The notes under the pieces are model-generated. The model did not search any database and was not told the DNA's origin. It was given only the letters and a program-made list of their open reading frames with translations. A DNA stretch of 64,000 nucleotides from Furcasterigmium furcatum (lineage: Eukaryota; Ascomycota; Sordariomycetes; Glomerellales; Plectosphaerellaceae), in assembly GCA_001599815.1 (NCBI GenBank), contig BCIA01000008.1:310001-374000 (forward strand), in the 5' to 3' direction. Both the position numbers and the translations under genes were made by a program. Below, piece by piece: positions 21,501 to 31,857 of the stretch. Numbering within the stretch: the first letter of the stretch is position 1; every line of letters begins with the position of its first letter.

Positions 21501-23431
21501 CCACAGCTCGCAGATACATTCCGTCCAATGGTCCTGCATCAGGAGCTTCGAGTGGGCCGCGAATGGGTAGTAGACGAGATTCCCCCCCGAACGAATGGTC
21601 CAGAGGTGTTCATCCGCCTCGGAGAAGCCATAGTGCTGCGCAATTCGAAGGAGCCATTGCCGTCGTTCACTGCTGGCAGCGTGCTTCCGACCAGGCTGTC
21701 GGCTGGGGGGCCCGGAGGATAGTCAAGGGCTGCCCAACGAAGACCCTTGAGACTCCGCGGGGGGCCAGAAGGGGGAGTAGCTGGGGGCGTCTGTATGCCC
21801 TCCGTTTCGGTACTCAGACTGATAGCAATTCAGGAGGGGCCGATCAAGGAGGGTGCCGGTTCAGGTACCACGAGGTCCGGATGAAGCCTCCTTTCCGGTA
21901 CCTGCGGCGTCAAGATCGTAGAGCAAAAAGGGCTCGCTCGTCGCCCAGAAGCTGAAAACCGTACTCGAGGCACAGGATGTTGTTGTGTTCAGCGACCAAC
22001 ACAGCATCAGGCAGAAGCTGTGTGAGAGCTTGGCCGGTTGTGGTGAGAGAGGCTGGCCCATCCGATGGACATCATCAACGGGAGCAAGAGCTGTCGGCGT
22101 CCCACAACACTCAGCTCGGAGCATCTCTTGTCAAAGTCATCCTCCTAGATGTCCCTCCAGTTTGACCCGAAGCGCAGCTGCGCGCCGGGGCTGGCCGCGT
22201 TCCAAACGGGATCCTGGTCTCTCGTCAGCTCGACTTCAGCTAGAACAGGCAGGGACACGTACCTCGGGTGGCATGACCCTGGCATGGGGAGGGAGCGTCG
22301 CCTTTTAGCTTGTCCATGCCGAGCTGTCGAGGCAGTGAGCTGGCCGCCTTGCCAAGCGTTGCGCGGTTGGCAGTCGGAAAGCGCCGCACGAACCAGCGGA
22401 ACACGCAGGACCTGAGTCTTGTGGACGGAGACGAGTCGATGAGTGATGATCTGCTTCTCGTGGGCCCGGCGTGATAACCGACCATAGAACCAGATCACCC
22501 TTGACAGCCGTTTGTGGAGTGGTGCAGACAGTGATGTGGTCGAAGCAGGGGAGTCCTCAGACAGATCAGAATCACGTCAAAACAGAAAGCCAGCCCGCGG
22601 CAGAGCATTGTCTGTGTCGTCGACGGCGATACCGTTTTTCTGACCGACGGTGGTTCCAGCACGGCATCGGACGACTTTGTGAAGGCAAGGAAACTGGCCT
22701 CTTGCGTGACCGATCACGCGGCAATGTGGACATGATGAAGGGCTGAATGTGCAGAAGCTGACTCCGTAGTCCTTGCGTGGTTTCCCCCTCGATGGATTCT
22801 GGCGTGAATGCCTTGGCGGAAGAGACAAGAAAAAGGGGAGGGGGTTTGTATGTCATCCTTTGCCGTCGCGGAAGGTGTTGACGAAAAGTCCCGAGGGCCA
22901 ATTTACACCACGAGGGGCCATCTCAGCATGGCCTGTTGGAAAGACAACCAGTCTGCAAAGGTCCTCCAGAGCCCTGCAGTCGGGCTCGGACCAGGTCAGT
23001 CGGGTCGCAGGGTGGAGGGCGCCCGAGAGGACCATCATCTCATGACACTATCCGTGGTCTTAGTCAGACGGATGTCTGCGATGTGCTGTCGACCGGGCCA
23101 TGTACTGGATTGGGAACACGAGGTGCTTACTGAACGGATCGCGCCATGGAGGCGAAGTCTCATACAGCATGATCCGAATCAAGAGGTTATGAGCCTTGGT
23201 GAAATCAGCCGTGCAGCATCGAGGAGGGCCCGAATGTGGTGATGAATGTGGCGATTGTCGGGCAACTCTGTATGCGGTAACTATATTGGTGTCCAGGAGG
23301 CGTTCCGTCTCTTCCTTCAAGGGGAGCAGTGAGATCGCATGGCATCCCTGGTACGACAGAGGCGGACAGCATTGCTGTTGGACCCGGATGAAGGCATATC
23401 AGATGCTCAAGACAAAGGGGGCCCGGGCCCC

Positions 23432-23450
23432 GGGGGGGGGGGGGGGGGGG
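23432..23450. repeat. 19-base poly-G run
   Basis: Nineteen consecutive G follow a gggcccgggcccc context. Such runs are prone to sequencing or assembly length error and can form G-quadruplexes. Confidence 0.8.
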
Positions 23451-25869
23451 TGGCATCAACCTGATGGACTTTCTTCCCCCCAGGAAAAGCGGAGCGAAGA
23501 ATGGGCGCATCTCGAGGACGCCCCAATGTTGTTCTCCTGATGTGGAGGAAAATTTGTAGCTCTCTCGCCCGCTGCAAATTCGGGGATGCTGCCGCTGGGC
23601 TTCGGGGAGCGTGTCTTTCGGACTGACGGATCGTGGACATGTCTGTGTGCGGGGTTGTAGAGATCGAGTTCACCCAGCTGTTCCGGCGTATGTTGATATG
23701 TCGAGGGGCCACTGTCCATGAGCCAACTCTTGACGTGACGCGTGAGTCGCCCCACGGCCTGGGTGGGAGGGTTGAAGTTCTATGCGTTGCTGATGAAGAA
23801 GGCAGCATTGGAAAGGCCGCCAAACCTTCCAGCATGTCAGGTGGGTTTTCGATGTTGGTGTATAACACGGAAATATCTAGAAGATCGACATGAGTCGGTG
23901 TCAGGGGCCAGTACCTGAATTGCCTTGGTGTCTGTTGCGCAGTGCTCCCAGGTCGCAGAACCCGACAGACTTGTTGCTCCAACCAGGCCGCATCAAGTAC
24001 CCCTGTTGGGGACGTTTTGCCGCGGCCTATACGTTATGTTAGGTCAGGTTGCTGACATTTGCAACTGCTTGATTGGGGAAACTTACCATAAGTTGCCAGG
24101 CAATGAACTCTGACTCAGTTGCTGCCAGCATGGTCGGGCCAGTGGCTGCGCAGCGTTTTTCTGCGGCCTCCTGTTGCAGAAGCCTATTTGCCTGCACAAC
24201 CCAAGTGGTCGGAGGGACGGTTTTGTGACGAGGGACGGAAGTAGGGAAACTCGTGATGCCCATGAGGTTGGGGCCCGGGGCCCATGTTGTAGAATAGGCG
24301 ATGGGTATGTTGCGACCAACGTTGAAGACATTGAGGGCGACTGAAGGTGTTGTCTCTGCCGTTGTTATGCGGGGTAGTCATAAGGTGTTCCGTGGTGACT
24401 CCCTTCTGCATCGAGGGACTCGTCGGAGGTCATTTGGTGGAAGAATCGAGTTGAACGTCTGTGATTGGTGAGTAAGTAGGTATTCGACCCCATGACAGAC
24501 TGTACGTCTCACCGTTGGGTGTTGCTCTGTGGTGGTTGGCGATTGCCGGCGACGTAGCCCACCATGAATGACAAGGCGGAGGACATGGATGTCATTTGCG
24601 AATGCGATGATGCCCGAGAATTACAAATACCTCAGAGAGAAAAACAAAAGGTGTCAATGGGCCTCGTGGGCCCGGCGTTGGAAGTTTGGGCAGTGTTGAG
24701 TGAGATGCAGGGGATGAAGCAGAAAGCAAGCACCGTGTGGTCTTTACATGTGCACATGAACAACCCGCAAGGAGGGCCCCCTTCCGATCATGGAACCATA
24801 TGGAATCTCCTCGATCCCCAAATTGCCGAGAAGACGCGTCCATGCAGATGGATGCCCAATGAGACGGTGCAACTGGTGTTTGTTTCTCCTCAGCAAGACG
24901 CCGGCAACCCGAGAGCAAACGGAACAAACGCCAACTGTTGGCGGCGACGGACCGTCAACCGCAGGCATCCCGGGCCACGTATCATGTTGAAAGACAGCAA
25001 ACGTCAGCTTGCGAGACAGGCCTGATCAGTCAGACGCTTTTCAGTGGTCTCCGTCGTCCGTAGGGGTGTTTGGTGTCGTCATGATCGGAATCCTGCAGCT
25101 CCTGATGCACGTGTCGTCGGCGGAGCCATTCTGCGAGATTTGCATTTGGGACATCTTCGGCGGCAGAACAGGGGAAAATTGAGGATGCTGGGTGATCACG
25201 CTACTTTGAAGTTCTGGACTCATCTCGAGGGTGAGCTGCAGCGTGATTCAGAGGAGCCGGAATGAGCCAGGGTGGGCATGGTGATGGAGAACGGTGTTAG
25301 ACGTCAACAAATAGTAGAAAGCCGATGGGTTGACGAAGCCACTCCAAGGACTAGGCCCGCAGACGGACAGGTAATAATCTTCAGAATGGCTGGGAACCGG
25401 CCAAGACGAGAGGGAGACAACACACGATACACCGTCCACGGCAAGTTTGGGAGGAACCCAGTCGTTTCTCAGTAAATCTAGGAGCCAAGACACTTCGCTC
25501 CAGTTGAACACGACCGCCCTGCATCCGTTGCCCACACCCACGGTCGCAGCCAGTCATCTTATTGTCAACAGGCGCAGCAACAAAACGCAAGTCCAGTCGT
25601 CCTGCTGTGCTAGCATGAAGCCACAGACTTGCCGCACCAACAATCATAGGTCAACACCAGCAACGGACATCCGTCGCCAAGAGCCTGTCTCACAGGCAAG
25701 TACTGGTACCTCAGCCTGATCTTCTTCCAATGTGAATTGCCAACAATCTGCCGCTCGCATCGGCCGCGGTACGTGAACCATGTTCGACCCCATCAACCCC
25801 TGCCACACTTCAGTGCACCGCCGCTCTGTCGATCGTTATTATTAGAATGGCGCGGCTTGGAAGAAATGA

Positions 25870-26223
25870 GGCTCCTGGCACGGGTTCTCCCTCATAATTA
25901 ATAAAATTGACGACATCTCCTCTGGAAGCTCGATTTCGACCCGTGTCGATTTTACAGCCCAGCTAGATGTTGCCCCATTCGAGATCCTCGAAGGCAGAAG
26001 GGTTCGGGTTGAGCCGGATGATGGGGCTGTCTTCGTCATTGAAACCGAGAAACAAGCCCCCACGTTGTTCCTACCGCAGTATATCTTCTTCGGCAGGGTC
26101 GAGATTGTCCTTCGTGCAGCGCGTGGCAAGGGAATCGTCACGTCGTTGATGCTCCAGTCTAATGCGTTGGACGAGGTATACTTCGTGAGTTTGCCGATGT
26201 GGCCTCTGCTGCTGTCGATGTAG
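25870..26223 (+). pseudogene. GH16 (Crh-type chitin-glucan transglycosylase) fragment
   Basis: An open plus frame reads through DFTAQLDVAPFEILEGRRVR and then LPQYIFFGRVEIVLRAARGK, GIVTSLMLQSNALDE. This matches the strand pattern before the catalytic DE(I/L)D(W/F)E box of Crh1/Utr2-like GH16 enzymes, which cross-link chitin to glucan in the wall. The match stops exactly after LDE at 26175, where the DNA reads GTATAC, a possible splice donor. No DWE continuation is found in the next kilobase. There is no signal peptide, chitin-binding module or start codon in frame upstream (a TGA lies at 25867-25869). It is therefore a partial relic, possibly an exon left after deletion of the rest. Confidence 0.75.
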
Positions 26224-26970
26224 TGACTTGCTGGCCATGCAATGCCTAGTCGCTATCCGCCTGATCGGGTTGCTCTAATGCTTCCCTTTGATGACCTGGC
26301 GTAGTTTGTGGAAAGTCTAGGGGTAGTTTGGATGCTGCTAGAATCCCTGTGTAAGAGCTACCCTAGTTCCGCCTACATGGCAGTTTGATCATCACGCGGA
26401 GGTCTGTATTAAGAAAGCTTTCCGACCCTCATACAGGGAAATGGCCTATTTGGAGGCTGGTGCTGATTTCTGCGTGGCGAGGCAAGCCCTTTCCAGTCGT
26501 CAAAATGTCATCATTGAATAGGAAGCAGGGGTGCTGACAACGTCACAAATGCAGCGCTCGTTCCTTGCGAGCGGGAGCAACAGCGTCGCCTCGAACTTAG
26601 GGCGACAAGCCGAGGGCGATCAGTACCACGCTTCTCTTGACAGAGGGTCAAGATCAGCAGAATCACGTTCTTCAAAACCTTCAATTCGACCCGGGATGCC
26701 CGTCATCAACACATCGCGGGTCCGGTGATACGAGCCGGTAGTGGCCATGGAAAGGCGGGAAAGGCTACGACCGTGTTATGGTGTGGAGGACCCCGCAATT
26801 TGCGGCCTCGGGCGTCAACTCTCTGTTCAGCAAGCCCTGGATCAAAATCATTGGCCACAAAAGGGGGCGACACTTCCTGGGTGCCGATTCAGCACAATTG
26901 GCAATGCCGTAGCCCGGCGCCCGCGAGTTAATGCCTGCTGGGTGAGGTGTCATCACGAAGAAGCCGAGGT
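26224..26970. other. Intergenic
   Basis: No gene is recognised between the GH16 relic and the tandem array. Confidence 0.5.
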
Positions 26971-27034
26971 TGGGGTACTGGGGTACTGGGGTACTGTGGT
27001 ACGGGCGTACGGGGGTATGGGGTCCTGGGGTACC
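26971..27034. repeat. TGGGGTAC tandem array
   Basis: Three perfect 8-base units TGGGGTAC (26971-26994) are followed by degenerate units (TGTGGTAC, GGGCGTAC, GGGGGTAT, GGGGTCC, TGGGGTAC). The array ends about 240 bases before the start codon of the enoyl-reductase-like gene. The unit contains TGGGGTA, the word that recurs in promoters of the 35-62 kb cluster. Confidence 0.85.
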
Positions 27035-27271
27035 TGTGTATGCATAGGGAATGGGAACTAGGAAATGGAAATCCAATAGGAACTGGGTGCGGGGTGTAGG
27101 GGCTAGAAGTCCTGTACTGGTTAGTGTCCTCCTACCTTCTATAAAGAGGAGGCGGCGTCGTGAGGTAACTAAGAAGGTTATTCTTGTTAAGTTTTCCATT
27201 TCTGCTTCTAACTCAACATCGCTGTTCAACGTTATTACTCGATTTCTACATTAATCGTAGCCTTCTCAAGC

Positions 27272-28528
27272 ATGCCGCATAAAGCAATATGGGTCAAACC
27301 CGATGCAACACAAGAAATCCGGACGGTGGAAGGTAGCTATGTGCCATCAAAGGGAGAATTGTTGTTGAAAACAATCTGTGTGGGCGTGAACCCGGCCGAC
27401 TACAAGTGAGTAGCATTACACCGCATTAGCCTAAAGTCTTTTATTGTTTATGCGAATATTCAGCATAGAATCTAACAACAAGTGTAGGCACCCAGAGCTC
27501 TTTGGAGCTGTTAACACAATCGAGGGCTTCGACGTAGTAGGGGTCGTTGAGGAAGTTGGTCCGGAGATGGAAGCATTTTCCCTCGGCGACAAAGTGGTCA
27601 CCTTCGCACGAGGGATTGGGCCACGTAAGTTCTTCGCATAAGCATCAGTGTCTCAAGTTACTCATAACAACCAGCCGAGTGGGGTGGAAGTCAAGAATAC
27701 TTCCTTGCGCTAGCTAAATGCTGCTGGAAGCTTGACCGGACGGAGCTGGAAGACGAGCAAGCAGTGACTATTCCACTCACAGCATGCACCGCTGGTGATG
27801 GGCTCTACAACAGACTCCAACCCCCGTTACCGGTGCCTTGGGAAACCGGCTCAGGCTGTCGATGGCCAATCTTGCTCTGGGGAGCATCCTCCCAAGTTGG
27901 TGTACATGCGATTCAGTATGCTAAAGCCAGCGGCTGCACGCCCATCATTGTGACAGCATCTCCAAAGGTACGCCGTCATAATAAATTTATACCGCCTCGA
28001 CAAGACTGACAGAGGTAACAGCAACATGAATATCTAAGGTCACTAGGCGCAGATTACACGTTCGACTACCGCGACGAATCTGTGATCGAAAAGATCAAAG
28101 GGGCTGTGCCTCCGGGGAAACATCTAATGCACGCTTTCGACTGCGTCGGCACTGATATCTCGCTTTTGGAAAATGCCGTTGAGCCTGGAGGATCTATCGT
28201 TTTGGCGTTACCTCCCGTGCGACCGAGTCTAAGTCACCATGCTGAGATGGCTATCGCCGGCACGATACATGACTTGGATTCATTCAAGGCACGAGATTTC
28301 AAGTTTCACGGAGGTATTGAGCCAAAGGATACACAAGGTGCTGTGACACTTCAGAAGCTTCTGGCGTGGACTTTGGGCCAAGTCGGCAAGACGTACCAGT
28401 CGCCTCGCGTTAGAAGGCTGAGTGGTAAAGGCATGTATGATGCTTTTGAGGCTTTTGAGTTGATGCGGTTAAACAAGATCTCCGCTGAAAAGGTGGTCTG
28501 GCGGATGTCCGAAACACCTGGGCTGTAG
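27272..28528 (+). CDS. Stand-alone medium-chain reductase, trans-enoyl-reductase/ToxD-like
   Basis: Four exons: 27272-27405, 27488-27624, 27675-27967 and 28022-28528; GT-AG introns of 82, 50 and 54 bases; 356 residues. The start ATG at 27272 gives MPHKAIWVKPDATQEIRTVE. Landmarks are GVNPADYKHPELFG, the GroES-like GFDVVGVVEEVG, the Rossmann dinucleotide loop WGASSQVGVHAIQYAKASGC, and the helix/strand LGADYTFDYRDES, typical of the zinc-independent MDR group that includes LovC-type trans-enoyl reductases and ToxD. These reduce enoyl groups with NADPH, either for a partner polyketide synthase or on small enones and quinones. No PKS is present in the window, so a detoxifying or catabolic role is equally possible. 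The tandem array lies in its promoter. Confidence 0.88.
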
Positions 28529-29169
28529 CTGCCAGTTAAACTTGCAACTAGGTGAACAAGAACGAATAAAGCTGTCTTGGCTTTAGCGCCTATTTCTGCT
28601 CGACGAGTCGTTCGTCCCTATTCTGGCGACCATATCTGCCCGCTGGGATGCTCCTTGAGGGAGGATGCCTCCGTATAGAAACTAATTGCTTCAGTTGGAT
28701 CCCCCGCTGGGGGCTGCGTCTGTGGCGAGCAGGGTCATAACGTGCTCGGAGGCTGTAGCCTCAATACTCTCGGCGAGTGCTGCATGATGCCGAGATTTCA
28801 CGTCGCACGACCTCGGCCAAATTCTAGGATTCGCCGATGAGTCTTCGCCCAGTCACTTCGGTTGGCTGGGCAGTCACATTTACGACACTTGTTCGTTTAT
28901 TTTTATCTTGTCTGATATGCACGTGAGAATATTGATTGACTCATCCGGACCTGCTGTGGAAAGCCAGTCGGTGTGGATGTTTGCGTTGCCGATTTCGCCG
29001 CAATTCGGGTAGATTCTAGGCAGGGAATCGCATCGACTTGACGGCATGGGTGTCATGATCGGAAATGCTATATATTCCCTCGTGGTCAAAGCTTGGCCAG
29101 GTTGCAAGTCTTCTAGGGACTCCTCAAGGAACTACAGCCGAGAACTTACATTCCATCAACTCTTCTCCC
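28529..29169. other. Intergenic, arrestin-like gene promoter
   Basis: No gene seen. A TATA-like ctatatatt at 29068-29076 lies about 95 bases before the preferred start of the next gene. Confidence 0.5.
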
Positions 29170-30594
29170 ATGACCACTCTACAATCTAGGCCAGAACCTC
29201 TTACATCCATGGCTGTGCAGACAACCTCTGTTTCCATGCCCACCTCGCGAAGCAGTCGTCCGCTTCATCGCATGCTTCATTTGGGGCCGCGAAGTATCCC
29301 GACGGTCCACATCAGACTTGCTGATCATTCCGACGCGAAAGTTCTCACATCCGGGTCAAGGATATCGGGCCATGTTCTCTTGGCCTCTAGACACGGAGCT
29401 TCCCTGGACGATCTCAAAGTCGAGCTTGTCGGCGACGCCAGGACACAGCTTGATGGATTTCCTCGCGAAGTGCCACCTGGTCGCCGCCGCTTCTTACGAC
29501 TCAAGATGGACTCTCTGAGCGGCGAACCTTGCGGTTGGCGCGACCTTGAGCCTGGAAAGACTTGTTACGTCTCTTTCGACTTTGAGATTCCTCATTATCT
29601 TCCCATTTCGTCGTGCGGGCATTCTTGCAATACCATGATTCATCAAAGGCACGTGCAGTTACCACCCAGCTTGGGCCACGGGGAACGAAAAGATCAGGCA
29701 CCGCGCGGGGTGCGCATCGACTATCGTCTTGAAGCCACAGTTGTCTTGAAGGACGACAGTGATGGAGACGAGAGAACAATCAAAGCTTCCCGTCGCCTGC
29801 TCGTTGAGCCATTCTTTCCCGAGCAGCCTCAGCTTCCTTTTATTACGACCAACAGCAGCTACCATCTTTCACATACCATAGAGGTCCGCAGACGAAGACT
29901 CGGCGCAGTCACCGGCTCCTTGAACGCTACCGCCCATTTACAAGAACCATTGCGGCGTGCGCTGCATGGTCATAACGTGGCACCGGCCTCGGTTGAGATC
30001 AAACTCCGCTTCGGGCCATCACCTGACAAAAGTCTCGCGATGCCACCTGACGTCCGTGTTCGGAAGGCTACCATCCACGCAATTACGCAAGACTCTGGGG
30101 CACATATGACTCGTCTCCCAGGACAGGGGCCGCCACGCGGAGAGATCGAGCATCCCAATTGGCCCTTGATGTCATACTACGAGGAGAGTGAGTTGAGGGT
30201 CAACAAGCCAGAAATTCTGTCGTGGCAGCAGGACTCACCCCGTGTCGACAATGATGGCGTCGGCAGATATTCTGAGTGGACGGCAACCCTGCCTGTGTCT
30301 GTTTCGTACAAGACATCCGACAAAAGATCCTTCTTGCCAACATTTTCCTCGTGTTGGATCTCACGATTCTACGTTCTGAATCTCACAGTGGGCGTCAACG
30401 GTTCCGCATCATCCTTCACTCTGGCTATGCCGCTGCAGATATGCTCGATGCATTCTGACGACCCTTTGGTCGTGGCTTTGCCAGAATATGTAAGTCTCGC
30501 CACGTAGCCTATCTAATATGTACCATGAACTGATATCATACCCAAGAACGAGATTATCGACAACCAAATGCAGCCTCCTGACTACGAGTCGTAG
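29170..30594 (+). CDS. Arrestin-like adaptor with C-terminal PPDY motif
   Basis: Exons 29170-30489 and 30574-30594 (84-base GT-AG intron) encode 446 residues. The first exon stays open for a few codons past the donor, so an unspliced model would end in VSLAT instead. The spliced end is ALPEYPPDYES, giving a PPxY motif (PPDY) that binds WW domains of Rsp5/HulA-type ubiquitin ligases. The N-terminal half has the arrestin pattern: LTSGSRISGHVLLAS, LDDLKVELVGDART, CYVSFDFEIPHYLP, GVRIDYRLEATVVLK. Alpha-arrestins of this kind direct ubiquitination and endocytosis of plasma-membrane transporters. The ATG at 29170 is preferred over an in-frame ATG at 29065, because the TATA-like element lies between them. 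The target transporter is unknown. Confidence 0.82.
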
Positions 30595-31857
30595 GAAGCC
30601 CTATCAAGTCAGTCTGACCTAGGAGAGCACATCCTCGGCACAGTGATGAGATTCTTGTACCTGCCCCAGCAGCCGCACGCATGATCTGTAACTTGCGCGA
30701 GCTTGCGCATGAGCTCCATAAGTTGAGTGGTTTATCCGCCAGAGATGAACCTCTATCGCCGGTATAATGGCTGCTATTGCCGTTGGAGGAAACGAGTGCC
30801 CAAGACCCGAAGCATGCAGCTTTCAGCCATTACAGCTACCCGCGAGGCAGCGTGCCAGGCTTGCTGAGAGGAAATGCAGAAAAAAGCTTGGGTTTTGCAG
30901 ATGTGAAGCCGAGTGAGAAAACAGAAATCCGTGCAGATGGCAGATGGACCCGTAGCAAGTCATTTCAAATAAGATTTTCTGGATGATCGAGGGAGAGGCG
31001 TCGGCTAGGTTGTCTTCTTTGCATAGAAGCCGGCTGACGAAATCCTCATTCGTGTCTTAGCCGGCATTGTGCAGCAAGGACTTGTCTACGAACGCTGCGG
31101 AGCTGGCCAGCAAGGTGATGAAGAGTACCAGGCCGAGCTGACAACTCGACATGCCGAGAGATTTAGGTTGGTCGTCTAGACGGCAGGCCAATTCTTTCAG
31201 CGGAAGAAATCAGCCTCCATCGTATCCTCCCGGCCAGGCTTCGGCCTCTTGTCGGCCCGCCATCGTCATCGTTTGTAGGATTGCGCACGACATGCCACCT
31301 CAGTGATAACTTGTCTCTGAGTGTCTTTGACTGCGCAAACAACAGGCATAGGCTCGTCATCTTGATCGTGGGAGATGCAGATCTCCATGAGACACATGTT
31401 AGACCTCATTAGTGTGGATGGCATTTCAGCCCCAGAATGGACGTAAGAAGTGTAATGCGACCGTCAAGTTTTTCACAGAGACTGCTGCCTCGTGCAAATC
31501 CAGGATCCCAAAAGCGTTCAGCTCATTCAGCCGGCGGGTATCTCCCAAGCCTCAAGGTAACTGACCACTGCAGATCTCAAGATGAGTGTCAAATCTCAAG
31601 AGAGACATAATGGTATCATCTCTTTACAAAGGCAGAGAAACCATTTAGAGGTCTGAGGAATCCTGTTGTTACACGTGTTCACTTGCTGTTGTATCGAGAT
31701 GGGTTGCAGAAGAAGTTAATATACAAAACGTTGTTCCAGTTTTTATATACCAGAAATGAAAACTCCAGCGGCGCATCAAAGGGGGCCAACAATCTTCTAC
31801 AGACTCGTGGTCTTGTCGGGGTCTCTTCAATGGATCTCTTATCAACATGGCGTTGTC
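30595..31857. other. Intergenic (convergent)
   Basis: 1.26 kb between two convergent genes. A 69-codon plus frame at 30777 has no recognisable feature. No gene is supported. Confidence 0.5.

Larger units (their letters stand above)
17122..25869. other. 8.7 kb block without a confident gene
   Basis: Only short overlapping frames occur, often open in all three phases, with no recognised domain. Composition is moderately G/C-rich, so it does not look like RIP-degraded repeat. On the minus strand some stretches look partly coding: 22853-23038 (frame starting MMVLSGALHPATRLTWSE), 23131-23320 (TADFTKAHNLLIRIMLYETS) and 24087-24263 (MGITSFPTSVPRHKTVPPTT). Intron-like GT-AG pairs lie at 23048-23130, 24027-24086 and 24459-24512, the first two with CTGAC/CTAAC branch sites. 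I could not join these into one frame. It could be a decayed or lineage-specific multi-exon minus-strand gene, a non-coding transcript, or neither. Confidence 0.4.

Noticed and set aside
22145..22280. Faint resemblance of a minus-strand segment (DPVWNAASPGAQLRFGSNW) to the C-terminus of AHS2/urea-carboxylase-type domains
   Set aside because: The match is about 20 residues and weak, and no biotin carboxylase or AHS1 motif was found around it.
17122..25869. Transposon or RIP-mutated repeat
   Set aside because: No terminal repeats, transposase or reverse-transcriptase motifs, and the block is not A/T-rich as RIP products are.
25842..26141. 99-codon minus-strand open frame
   Set aside because: Antisense to the GH16 relic, which has recognisable protein homology on the plus strand.
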